From contig NZ_CP032482.1 of the NCBI RefSeq assembly GCF_003600645.1, positions 2,170,001 to 2,234,000 on the forward strand: DNA of 64,000 bases, in the 5' to 3' direction. The stretch comes from Yersinia rochesterensis. Its GTDB lineage: Bacteria; Pseudomonadota; Gammaproteobacteria; Enterobacterales; Enterobacteriaceae. Of the stretch, positions 20,294 through 29,299 are shown one piece after another. The notes under the pieces are model-generated. The model did no database searches. It was not told the origin of the DNA and saw nothing but the letters and a program-made list of their open reading frames with translations. Within the stretch, counting starts at the first letter, position 1. Every line of letters begins with the position of its first letter. The position numbers and the translations under genes are program-made.

Positions 20294-20325
20294 ATTTCCT
20301 GTAACTCGAATTATTTAGGCTATAA
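20294..20325. repeat. ERIC right-end remnant upstream of fhs
   Basis: TTTCCTGTAACTCGAATTAT followed by TTAGGCTATA matches the right end of the complete elements. It supplies the AGGAAA that serves as the fhs ribosome-binding site. The remaining 20326-20655 stretch is AT-rich, contains no gene that I can support, and should carry the divergent promoters of fhs and the export operon. Confidence 0.7.
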
Positions 20326-20655
20326 ATCACCGCAAAATTATCACATAAAGCGACCCGGAATTGGCGATACAAATCAATTAATGTGAGGGATAAGTGGCTA
20401 TACAGCACGATAGGCTAGGTGGTATCACCAGAGACACCATAATCTTGATTGATATTCTAGATATTTAATTTTGTGAGATTTTGAGATGAGCTTCATTTTT
20501 TAAAATAAAATGAAAGAAGTTTTTAATTGAAACTCATTATAAAGCCTTATTGCATGAAAACTGTATATCTACGTGGTCCTATAATTCCATCATTATATTC
20601 TATGACGATGGGCAGTCATCTGCCTTTAACAATAAAATAACAGGCAATGTAATTT

Positions 20656-22782
20656 ATGGGAAATCACATTCACTCTTCTTTAGTCTGTGCGGCGCGGTTA
20701 CTTCGTTTAGCGGGGGTTAATGCCGAGCCCGTGGAGATATTCAGTCGAAATGCGGCTATCGATAGCGCCATGATAGTTACATTTACGTCATTAAAACGGT
20801 ATTTATCACAATTATCACGCGCGACAGCCACCCGTTTTAAGGTCAAAAAAAAACCGTTAAAGACAATCAAAGCAGGGCAATTACCACTGGCATTTCGTGA
20901 TACTCAAGGCCGTTTTATCTTATTGGCTGGATTAAATGATAATCAGGCATTATTGCAATACCCTGACAGCAATAAACCTAAAGTGATAACTTATCAACAA
21001 CTTAGTGAATTATGGGGCGGAGTGGTACTCTGTTGCCACTCTTCGCGTTTTGGTGTTCGTTGGTTTATTCCGGTTTTATTGCATCACCGTAAATCGCTGA
21101 TTCAAGTATTAGTATTATCAATATTATTGCAGTTCTTAGCATTGATATCACCGCTTTTCTTTCAGGTCATCATGGATAAGGTTTTGGTCCATAATGCACT
21201 GACGACACTCGATGTATTAATTATTGTATTGCTGGTGGTTGGGATATATGAAGTTTCATTGAATTTCCTGCGTGAATATATTTTTAGTCATACTACCACT
21301 CGAGTGGATATTTTATTGGGTGGAAAACTATTTAACCACTTAATTAAATTGCCATTAAGTTATTTTAAGCAGCGCCATGTGGGGAATATTGTCGCCAGAG
21401 TGCGGGAATTAGATAATATTCGTGAATTTATTACCGGCACCGCCCTGACTTTATGCGTCGATGTTGTTTTTACTTTCGTATTATTTATTGTTATGTGGTG
21501 TATTTCACCGCTCCTGACCGCCATTATTCTGGGCACATTGCCTTTTTATCTGTTATTGGCGGCACTGACTACGCGGCCATTGCAAAAAAAAGTCGAAATG
21601 CTGTGCGGCTGTGCAGCACAAAATGGCGCGTTTTTAACCGAAACTGTTTCGGGGGTCGAAACGGTAAAAAGTTTGGCGCTAGAGCCGCAAATGCAGCAGC
21701 GCTGGGAAATACAAACGCGGGATTTTGCCCAAGCCAATTTCCAAGTGCAAAATCTGCAAAACTTCAGCAGTCAATGTGCTCAATTACTGCAAAAGCTGGC
21801 AGGGGCACTGGTTATCGTCATTGGTGCCTATCAAGTGATGTCTGTACAGCTCAGTATCGGGCAATTAATTGCCTTTAACATGCTGGCCACTCAGGCATTA
21901 ATGCCGATGAGTAAATTGGTTGATTTATGGCAACAGAGCATACGAGCCCAAGTTGGACTAATGCTGATATCCGATATATTGAGCTTGCCGGTCGAACACG
22001 CTACCGGTGCCGCACCGCCTAACCGCCAAATAAACGGAGATATCACACTGGCAAATGTGACTTTTCGTTATCGCCCTGATCTTGAACCCGTGCTGAATAA
22101 TTTCTCATTGTCACTGCGTGCGGGCGAGCATATCGGGCTGGTCGGCCCATCAGGCTCGGGTAAAAGTACCGTCGCGCGGTTATTACAGCGCCTTTATATA
22201 GCTGAACAGGGAGTTATTAATATTGATGGCTGCCCGATAAGTAATTTCCCTCCTGAATACTTACGCCGTCAAATCGGTGTGGTGATGCAGGAAAATTACC
22301 TGTTTAACCGCACAGTGCGTGAAAACATTGCCTATTCTCGGCCAACCGCTTCGCTCAGTGAGGTCGTCGATGCCGCCTGTTTGGCCGGTGCCGACGCCTT
22401 TATTCTGGCCTTGCCGCTAGGGTATGACACTGTGTTGTCAGAGGGCGGAACCTCTCTTTCTGGTGGGCAACGTCAACGTATTGCTATTGCCCGCACGTTG
22501 CTGGCGAACCCCCGCGTGTTGATTTTTGATGAAGCAACCAGTGCTCTGGATGATGAGTCACAGGCCGAAGTACAGAAAAACATGGCCCAAATTATCGCCA
22601 ATCGCACGGTTATCACCATTGCTCACCGTCTTTCGACGGTACGGCACTGCCATCGTATCGCCGTCATAACTCAAGGCCGGGTGTCTGAGCTGGCAAATCA
22701 CGACCAACTGCTGGCCCAAAAAGGCGTTTATGCCCAACTTTGGCAGCAGCAAGCCGTCTTTTCCCTTGGGGGGGCGACATGA
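20656..22782 (+). CDS. Type I secretion ABC exporter, HlyB/RtxB-like
   Basis: This 708-residue inner-membrane ABC exporter has three parts. Residues 1-125 are a C39-peptidase-like domain. The position of the catalytic cysteine (Tyr9 in HlyB) is serine, so it should bind rather than cleave its substrate. Residues about 150-430 are the six-helix membrane domain (WFIPVLLHHRKSLIQVLVLS...). Residues about 460-700 are the ATPase, with Walker A GPSGSGKST, signature LSGGQRQR and Walker B VLIFDEATSALD all intact. It resembles HlyB and especially RtxB. The stop overlaps the start of the adaptor gene by four bases. No substrate with RTX repeats is encoded nearby. The outer-membrane partner would be TolC, encoded elsewhere. 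Confidence 0.9.
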   Translation: MGNHIHSSLVCAARLLRLAGVNAEPVEIFSRNAAIDSAMIVTFTSLKRYLSQLSRATATRFKVKKKPLKTIKAGQLPLAFRDTQGRFILLAGLNDNQALLQYPDSNKPKVITYQQLSELWGGVVLCCHSSRFGVRWFIPVLLHHRKSLIQVLVLSILLQFLALISPLFFQVIMDKVLVHNALTTLDVLIIVLLVVGIYEVSLNFLREYIFSHTTTRVDILLGGKLFNHLIKLPLSYFKQRHVGNIVARVRELDNIREFITGTALTLCVDVVFTFVLFIVMWCISPLLTAIILGTLPFYLLLAALTTRPLQKKVEMLCGCAAQNGAFLTETVSGVETVKSLALEPQMQQRWEIQTRDFAQANFQVQNLQNFSSQCAQLLQKLAGALVIVIGAYQVMSVQLSIGQLIAFNMLATQALMPMSKLVDLWQQSIRAQVGLMLISDILSLPVEHATGAAPPNRQINGDITLANVTFRYRPDLEPVLNNFSLSLRAGEHIGLVGPSGSGKSTVARLLQRLYIAEQGVINIDGCPISNFPPEYLRRQIGVVMQENYLFNRTVRENIAYSRPTASLSEVVDAACLAGADAFILALPLGYDTVLSEGGTSLSGGQRQRIAIARTLLANPRVLIFDEATSALDDESQAEVQKNMAQIIANRTVITIAHRLSTVRHCHRIAVITQGRVSELANHDQLLAQKGVYAQLWQQQAVFSLGGAT

Positions 22783-24173
22783 AACTGAAGCAATCTCTGG
22801 CGACGTTACCGATTTTTAAAGCGCTAAAAAAACGCTGGCAAAGCCATTTTTCAGCCGCACGAACCCGTGATGAATATGACTTTCTCCCGGCTTATCTGGA
22901 TATTGTTGAGCGCCCGGTAGCACCATTGGCACGGCGTACCGCTTGGTTTTTGACATTGACATTGTTATTGGTATTAATCTGGTCGATTGTTGGGGAGCTT
23001 GATATTCATGCCTCCGCCAATGGCAAGGTGATTGTTTCCGAGCATTCCAAGGTTATCCAACCGTTCGAACCGGGGGTGGTAGCAGCAATTAAGGTGCGTG
23101 ATGGCGACCGGGTGGAAGCGGGCCAAGTGTTAATAGAACTTAACCCTATTGGTATTGATGCCGAGGTTAGCAATATTAACCAACAATTAATGCATCGTTC
23201 GCTGGAAGCTGCGCGAATGACGGCGCTACTGACCGATGATCCGCTCACGTCCTTCATCTATCCCCCTAATAGTCCTGATAATTTAGTGGCGGCAGCTAAC
23301 GCGCTGTTAGCGAAAGAAAATGACGAGGTGAATGCCGAACTGATCCGCCAAAGCAGTGAACAGGCGGTTAATCAAGCTTATATTCAGGCGGGAGGAGCAA
23401 ATATTGTGCACCAGCAAGCTTTGATGAAAAATATTTATCAAAGGTTACAGGCATTGCGAACACTGGCGAAATCCAAATCCATTGCTGAGGTTGAGGTATT
23501 AATACAAGAAAGAGAATGGCTGAATGCCAAGGCGGAAGCCAGTCGCTTACAGAATGAACAAGCTGTTTTGCAGGCTAAAAAACACCATCTAAAGCAAACC
23601 CAATTGCACTATTTAGCGGAGAAAAAGCGAAGTTATCAGGAGCAATTGAATAAGGCCCACGAAGTCATCAATCAATTGCAGCAAGAGCGGGTGAAATTGG
23701 TTGAAAAACAGCGGCAACAAACCTTACGCGCGCCGGTGGCTGGCGTGATACAGCAGTCCACGGTGCATACGCTTGGCGGTGTGGTTACCAGCGCTCAACC
23801 CCTGATGGTGTTGGTGCCGGAAAATTATCAGCTAGAGCTGGATGTGATGATCCTCAATAAAGATATCGGTTTTGTTCACCCCGGCCAAGCGGTAGAGGCC
23901 AAAATCGACAGTTTTCCCTATACCCGGTTCGGCACGCTTTCGGGTGAAGTCAAACATATCTCCCGTGATGCTATGGAAGATCAACAGCAAGGTTTAGTGT
24001 TTCCGGCCCGTGTCCGGCTCAATAGCGATACGCTAACCGTTGAGGGCAAACCGGTGCGGTTATCTGCCGGTATGGCTGTCAGCGTCGAGATTAAAACTGG
24101 CCGCCGACGCGTTATTGATTACTTACTCAGCCCCTTGCAGCAATATCAATCAGAAGCCATGAGGGAGCGTTGA
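22779..24173 (+). CDS. Type I secretion membrane-fusion protein, HlyD/RtxD-like
   Basis: This 464-residue periplasmic adaptor links the ABC exporter to an outer-membrane channel. It has a cytoplasmic N-terminus, a single membrane helix at about residues 60-80 (TAWFLTLTLLLVLIWSIV), a lipoyl-like half (GVVAAIKVRDGDRVEAGQVL), a long helical hairpin (about 195-330) and the family C-terminal segment (ARVRLNSDTLTVEGKPVRLS, GMAVSVEIKTGRR). The start at 22779 overlaps the preceding stop as ATGA, so the pair is translationally coupled. The next exporter gene begins two bases after its stop. Similarity to HlyD and RtxD is evident by eye. Confidence 0.92.
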   Translation: MKLKQSLATLPIFKALKKRWQSHFSAARTRDEYDFLPAYLDIVERPVAPLARRTAWFLTLTLLLVLIWSIVGELDIHASANGKVIVSEHSKVIQPFEPGVVAAIKVRDGDRVEAGQVLIELNPIGIDAEVSNINQQLMHRSLEAARMTALLTDDPLTSFIYPPNSPDNLVAAANALLAKENDEVNAELIRQSSEQAVNQAYIQAGGANIVHQQALMKNIYQRLQALRTLAKSKSIAEVEVLIQEREWLNAKAEASRLQNEQAVLQAKKHHLKQTQLHYLAEKKRSYQEQLNKAHEVINQLQQERVKLVEKQRQQTLRAPVAGVIQQSTVHTLGGVVTSAQPLMVLVPENYQLELDVMILNKDIGFVHPGQAVEAKIDSFPYTRFGTLSGEVKHISRDAMEDQQQGLVFPARVRLNSDTLTVEGKPVRLSAGMAVSVEIKTGRRRVIDYLLSPLQQYQSEAMRER

Positions 24174-24174
24174 T

Positions 24175-26295
24175 ATGATAAATTCAACCGTGACTCAGGC
24201 CATTCAGCCATTAGATGCACTGGCCCGCGCTGCGGCGTGTTTTGATCTGGCCGTCGAGGTATCGCACTTAGCCCACAAGGTCGGATTAGCGCCTCAAGAT
24301 ATCGATAATATTGCCGTCTGCCGCTGTGCGAGTTGGATTGGTTTACGGGCCAGAATCGTCAATCAGCCCTTGTCGCGGTTAGGCCATTTGGCGCTGCCTA
24401 TTTTATTCAATAATGGCGCGCAGTGGTATGTGCTGCTGGCCCTTAATGCACAAGGAGCCCGCATTTATTCTTCTGCCGAGGGCCAGCAGAAACAGATAAG
24501 CCAGCAGGCACTCGCCAGTTTGTGGTGTGGTGAGGCGATATTATTGGCGAAAGCCGAACCACAGGGGCAAAAACAAACACCTTTTGGGTTTGGCTGGTTT
24601 AGGCCGGTCATCACTAAATATCGCCATCAGTTGCGTAATATCATCTTGGTGTCACTGCTATTGCAGAGCATTTTGCTGGTGACGCCGATGCTATTTGAAA
24701 CTGTTATCGATAAAGTTTTGGTGAGCCGAGGGATGGGGAGCTTGATGGTGCTGGGGATTGCCATGGTTGCGCTGGCCATTGTGGAGCCGTGCTATACCTT
24801 TTTGCGCGGCTGGTTGTTCTCACATTTATCCAGCCGAGTGGGCACTGAACTGAATACCGGGCTTTATCGCCATTTAATGGGGCTGCCACTGGGTTACTTT
24901 GCTTCGCAACAAACCGGACAAACCATTGCTAAAGTGCGGGAAATGGAGCAAATACGCCACTTTCTGACAGGTTCTGCTCTTACTATGTTGCTGGATTTAG
25001 TCTTTGTCAGCACCTTTATTGTGGTGATGTTTTGCTACAGTGTCCAACTGACATGGATAGTATTGTGTTCTCTGATTTGCTATTTGGTGTTCTGGTGGGC
25101 TGCCGGTGGGATGCTACGTCAGCGGGTGGAACGCCAATATGAAGCCAGTGCACAGAATTCGGCGTTTCTAACCGAAGCCATCAGCGGGTTGGAAACCATC
25201 AAAACATCAGCCACTGAGCCTCAGTTTAATCGGCGCTGGCGGCACTCATTGGCCGGTTATGTGCGAGCCTCATTTGCCTGTGCCAGAGCGGCCAATGTTG
25301 CTGAGCAAGGTATCGCGCTCATCAATAAAGTGACGGCGGCGATTTTGCTGTGGAGTGGCGTGACGCTGGTATTGGCTGGGGAACTCAGCCCAGGGCAGTT
25401 TATCGCGTTTATACTGTTCTCGGGCTATGTCACTCAGCCTATCTTACGTTTGGCGCAGATATGGCAAGATTTCCAGCATACGCAAGTGGCGCTAAAACGC
25501 ATTGGCACCATTTTGGATTCCCCCACCGAGCCGGGCAGCGCTGGGCTGCTATCTAAAGATCATAGGCTAGGGAGTTTGGCTTTTAAACAGGTGCGTTTTC
25601 GTTATCGGGCAGATACTGCTGAAGTGATACAAAACCTAAATTTAGAGATTGCAGGGGGGGAATTTATCGGCATTACCGGGCCATCCGGCTGTGGAAAATC
25701 GACATTAACCAAGCTACTCCAACGATTATACACTCCGCAACACGGGCAAATTCTGGTCGATGGGCAGGATTTGGCTATTACTGATGCCACCACATTACGT
25801 TGCCTGATGAGTGTGGTGTTACAAGAAAGCATACTGTTCTCTGGTTCGATACGCGACAATATATGCCAGTGTCACCCAACGGCGGATGATACACAGGTTG
25901 AGCATATTGCCCGGCTGGCTGGTGCACATGATTTTATTACGGCATTGCCACAGGGCTATCAAACGCAAGTGGGTGAGCGGGGCACACTGTTATCAGGTGG
26001 GCAACGGCAGCGAATCGCCTTGGCAAGGGCATTGATGGCAAACCCCAAAATACTGATTCTTGATGAAGCCACTAGTGCATTGGATTATGAGTCAGAGGCC
26101 GCGATCATGCGCCAGTTACCCGAAATCACCCGCAATCGTACTGTCATTTGCATCGCGCATCGGCTAAATACGTTGCGCCAATGTCATCGTATTTTTGTAT
26201 TAAAAGAGGGGCAAATATTGGAGCAAGGTAGCCATCAAGAGTTACTGAATCAGTCCGGTACTTATGCACGTTTGTGGCGATTGCAGACCGAGTAA
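24175..26295 (+). CDS. Second type I secretion ABC exporter, HlyB/RtxE-like
   Basis: This 706-residue protein has the same architecture as the first exporter: a C39-like domain without catalytic cysteine (residues 1-130), a six-helix membrane domain (about 145-430) and an ATPase with Walker A GPSGCGKST, signature LSGGQRQR and Walker B ILILDEATSALD, all intact. The two exporters are clearly paralogous but diverged. The order ABC, adaptor, ABC matches rtxB-rtxD-rtxE of Vibrio cholerae, where the two ATPases are both needed to export the MARTX toxin. A heterodimeric exporter is therefore likely. No toxin, activator or tolC gene is adjacent. Confidence 0.9.
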   Translation: MINSTVTQAIQPLDALARAAACFDLAVEVSHLAHKVGLAPQDIDNIAVCRCASWIGLRARIVNQPLSRLGHLALPILFNNGAQWYVLLALNAQGARIYSSAEGQQKQISQQALASLWCGEAILLAKAEPQGQKQTPFGFGWFRPVITKYRHQLRNIILVSLLLQSILLVTPMLFETVIDKVLVSRGMGSLMVLGIAMVALAIVEPCYTFLRGWLFSHLSSRVGTELNTGLYRHLMGLPLGYFASQQTGQTIAKVREMEQIRHFLTGSALTMLLDLVFVSTFIVVMFCYSVQLTWIVLCSLICYLVFWWAAGGMLRQRVERQYEASAQNSAFLTEAISGLETIKTSATEPQFNRRWRHSLAGYVRASFACARAANVAEQGIALINKVTAAILLWSGVTLVLAGELSPGQFIAFILFSGYVTQPILRLAQIWQDFQHTQVALKRIGTILDSPTEPGSAGLLSKDHRLGSLAFKQVRFRYRADTAEVIQNLNLEIAGGEFIGITGPSGCGKSTLTKLLQRLYTPQHGQILVDGQDLAITDATTLRCLMSVVLQESILFSGSIRDNICQCHPTADDTQVEHIARLAGAHDFITALPQGYQTQVGERGTLLSGGQRQRIALARALMANPKILILDEATSALDYESEAAIMRQLPEITRNRTVICIAHRLNTLRQCHRIFVLKEGQILEQGSHQELLNQSGTYARLWRLQTE

Positions 26296-26433
26296 GTGTA
26301 CGGATGCTGTAAACACTCCATAGAAATTAAATATTCGCTAAACAGAGATTAGACAAGCCGTGTAATCAGAAACTACTGTATATATAATCAGCTTATTGGA
26401 TGTTATGGAACTTGTCGTTTCAAAAGGAGAGTT

Positions 26434-27612
26434 ATGATTACTCGGCTTGCTATCTCTGGCTACCGTTCTTTACGTGATGTGGTGCTGGAATTGGGGCAGT
26501 TGAATGTGATTACCGGTGCTAACGGCAGCGGAAAATCTAGCCTCTATCGTGCGCTACGATTGCTGTCAGATATTGGCCAAGGGCAGGTTATCCAGTCACT
26601 GGCGGCAGAGGGGGGGTTACAATCTACTCTCTGGGCTGGGCCGGAGTCATTCTCTCGGGCAATGAAACAAGGAGAACAGCCGATTCAAGGCGTGGTTCGT
26701 AATAATCCTGTTAGCCTAAAACTCGGGTTTTCAGGGGCAGATTACGGCTATGCCATCGACTTAGGGCTTCCTGTTGCTCGCGGTGGCTTTGCTGTCAGTA
26801 ATGCTGGGGTTGAAGGCTCCTTTTTTACTCGTGACCCTGAAATTAAGGTTGAAAGCTTATGGTGTGGCGATGCTCTACACCACAGTAATATTTTTGCTGA
26901 ACGTCGTGGCCCGAGAGTTAAAATTCGTGATGACAACGGTGTTTGGCGCGAGGCATATCATGGGCTGGCAGCCTATGACAGCATGATGACGCACAGTACC
27001 GACCCCCGTGATGCCCCGGAGATTTTGGTCATGCGTGAGCGAATGCGGGCATGGCGTTTTTATGACAACCTGCGTACAGATCGCCATGCACCGGCACGTC
27101 AGGCACAAATTGGAACTTACACACCGGTACTTGCTAGCGACGGATCTGATTTGGCCGCAGCGCTGCAAACTATCAGAGAGATAGGGGATATCGAGGCGCT
27201 AAACCATACCATTGCCGATGCATTTCCCGGCACCACTCTGAACATCCAATCGAACTTTGAGCTGTTGCTGGCACAGCACGGCTTGTTAAGGCCCCTTAAA
27301 GTGGCCGAGCTATCTGATGGCACATTGCGTTATTTATTGCTGGTGGCGGCATTGCTCTCTCCACGTCCGCCAGAAATGATGATTCTCAATGAACCAGAAA
27401 TTAGCTTACATGTTGATTTACTCAAACCTTTAGCCCGCCTGATTGCTCAGGCAGCACAACACACCCAGGTGATTGTTGTTTCCCATGCCGCAGAATTGGT
27501 GGCCGCGCTTGAGCAGGAAAAGAACTGCCGCAATATATTGTTACATAAAGAACTAAGTGAAACGACGGTACAACAAGAAACTAACCCAGATTGGCAATGG
27601 CCATCACGTTAG
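26434..27612 (+). CDS. AAA-family ATPase (SMC/RecF-like, COG4637 type)
   Basis: This 392-residue protein has an SMC-like ATPase fold: Walker A GANGSGKSS at about residues 28-36 after ISGYRSLRDVVLELGQLNVI, a signature-like LSDGTLRYLLL near 288 and a Walker-B region MMILNEPEISLH near 318. It reads NEPE where many ATPases have DEPE; I recall the same substitution as common in this group. It carries no TOPRIM, HNH or other effector domain, and no partner nuclease is adjacent, so an OLD-type or other defence system is not supported. The start has AAGGAGAG seven bases upstream. The role is unknown. Confidence 0.8.
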   Translation: MITRLAISGYRSLRDVVLELGQLNVITGANGSGKSSLYRALRLLSDIGQGQVIQSLAAEGGLQSTLWAGPESFSRAMKQGEQPIQGVVRNNPVSLKLGFSGADYGYAIDLGLPVARGGFAVSNAGVEGSFFTRDPEIKVESLWCGDALHHSNIFAERRGPRVKIRDDNGVWREAYHGLAAYDSMMTHSTDPRDAPEILVMRERMRAWRFYDNLRTDRHAPARQAQIGTYTPVLASDGSDLAAALQTIREIGDIEALNHTIADAFPGTTLNIQSNFELLLAQHGLLRPLKVAELSDGTLRYLLLVAALLSPRPPEMMILNEPEISLHVDLLKPLARLIAQAAQHTQVIVVSHAAELVAALEQEKNCRNILLHKELSETTVQQETNPDWQWPSR

Positions 27613-27651
27613 AGATATATAGTTAAAAAAATAAGTTTAAAAAATAATGAG

Positions 27652-27680
27652 TTAAAAATATAAGGGGCGGTTAGGCCCCA
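27652..27680 (-). terminator. Terminator of araBA
   Basis: On the minus strand GGGGC-CTAACC-GCCCC is followed by TTATATTTTT. It lies 54 bases after the araA stop and could also stop transcription of the convergent ATPase gene, although the plus-strand tail is not T-rich. Confidence 0.6.
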
Positions 27681-27733
27681 GAGTTACCGATAAAGTTTGC
27701 CGATCAATAAACGCTAAATGCGCAGTGGTTAAC

Positions 27734-29236
27734 TTAACGATTTAGATGGTAATAGACTTCATTCCAGCGAATTTCATTTTTGAAGGCTGGCAAAGTGGTG
27801 TCGTTATCAATAAGCAGGAACTCAATGCCATGCATTTCGGCATACAAGCGCAACTCATCTACGCCGATAGCTTGCGAGAACACAGTATGGTGCGCGCCAC
27901 CGGCGATAATCCAAGCTTCGGCGGCTGTTGCTAGTGAAGGCTGAGCTTGCCAAATAGCACGGGCTACCGGCAGTTTGGGCAACGGATGGGGTTGCTCAAT
28001 GGTGTCGACTACATTAACCAATAAACGGAAGCGGTTACCCATATCGATCAAACTGGCATTCAGTGCCGTGCTAGCGGGAGTCGAGAAGATCAACCGAGCG
28101 GGATCAGCTTTACCACCAATACCTAAATATTGTACATCTAACAGCGGTTTTTCTTCTTTGGCGATCGACGGGCAGACTTCCAGCATATGGGAGCCAACCA
28201 CTAAATCATTACCCGGCTGGAAGTTATAAGTGTAATCCTCCATAAAGGACGTACCACCTCGCTGGCCAGTTCCCATCACTTTCATAATGCGCAATAACGC
28301 GGCGGTTTTCCAATCGCCTTCGGCACCAAAACCATAGCCTTGTTGCATCAGGCGTTGAACAGCCAGACCCGGTAACTGCTTCAATCCATAAAGATTTTCA
28401 AAGTTAGTGGTAAAAGCTTTAAAGCTACCTTGTTCCAGAAAACGCTTCATACCTAACTCAATACGAGCAGCATCTAGTATATTTTCGCGTTTATTGCCAT
28501 TCAATTTCACGGCGTCTGTCAGCCGGTAAGTCGCTTCATATTCTTCAACCAAGGTATCAATATCACCTTTGCTGACGGCATCTACCACTGTAACCAAATC
28601 ACCAATACCATAGGCATTAACCGAATAGCCAAACTGAATTTGTGCCGCGACCTTATCTCCTTCGGTAACCGCCACTTCGCGCATATTATCGCCAAAACGG
28701 GCGACTTTCAGTTGTTGGCTTTCCTGTTTAGCTGCCGCGACGCGCATCCACTGGCTGATACGCTGATGTGCTGCTTTATCTTGCCAGTGGCAGGCGATAA
28801 CACTGTGTTGCTGGCGCATCCGTGCACCGATAAAACCAAACTCCCGGCCACCATGGGCGGTTTGGTTCAAGTTCATAAAGTCCATATCCATGGTTTCCCA
28901 TGGGATTTGAGCATTAAACTGAGTGTGGAATTGTAGCAACGGCTTACTTAGAATACTCAGTCCACCAATCCACATTTTGGCGGGAGAAAAAGTATGTAGC
29001 CAGACCATAACACCGACACAGGTGGTATTGTAGTTGGCTTCACGACACAAAGTAGTGATTTCATCTGGCGTAGTTACCAGCGGTTTCAGCACCAGTTTTA
29101 TCGGTAAACCGGCTTCATTATTCAGGCTGTTAACGACATGATGGGCATTATCCATAACTTGTTGCAGGGTTTTAGGGCCATACAAATTTTGGCTACCGAC
29201 CACAAACCATACTTCTGATTGCTTGAATACGTCCAT
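27734..29236 (-). CDS. araA: L-arabinose isomerase
   Basis: AraA converts L-arabinose to L-ribulose, the first step of arabinose use in the cytoplasm. From [20 protein letters not shown] it has 500 residues, the E. coli length. The upstream ATG four codons earlier overlaps the GGAG ribosome-binding site and is therefore not chosen. Recognisable stretches include [16 protein letters not shown] near 90 and [12 protein letters not shown] near 328-340. It follows araB by 63 bases and is followed by a terminator. No araD gene lies downstream, unlike the E. coli araBAD operon. Confidence 0.97.
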   Translation of the reverse strand: MDVFKQSEVWFVVGSQNLYGPKTLQQVMDNAHHVVNSLNNEAGLPIKLVLKPLVTTPDEITTLCREANYNTTCVGVMVWLHTFSPAKMWIGGLSILSKPLLQFHTQFNAQIPWETMDMDFMNLNQTAHGGREFGFIGARMRQQHSVIACHWQDKAAHQRISQWMRVAAAKQESQQLKVARFGDNMREVAVTEGDKVAAQIQFGYSVNAYGIGDLVTVVDAVSKGDIDTLVEEYEATYRLTDAVKLNGNKRENILDAARIELGMKRFLEQGSFKAFTTNFENLYGLKQLPGLAVQRLMQQGYGFGAEGDWKTAALLRIMKVMGTGQRGGTSFMEDYTYNFQPGNDLVVGSHMLEVCPSIAKEEKPLLDVQYLGIGGKADPARLIFSTPASTALNASLIDMGNRFRLLVNVVDTIEQPHPLPKLPVARAIWQAQPSLATAAEAWIIAGGAHHTVFSQAIGVDELRLYAEMHGIEFLLIDNDTTLPAFKNEIRWNEVYYHLNR

Positions 29237-29299
29237 CGAATACTCCATTTAATCAATTTTCATACAGCATACAGTGATAAATCGTCCTGATCATCAAGG

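Noticed and set aside
20410..20655. Hidden RTX toxin or small secreted substrate near the exporter
   Set aside because: No glycine-rich nonapeptide repeats or GG-type leader peptide found in any frame between fhs and the ATPase gene.
20656..26295. Bacteriocin exporter with peptidase activity
   Set aside because: Both C39-like domains lack the catalytic cysteine, so leader cleavage of double-glycine peptides is not expected.
26434..27612. OLD/Gabija-type anti-phage system
   Set aside because: There is no TOPRIM domain in the protein and no UvrD-like or nuclease partner next to it.
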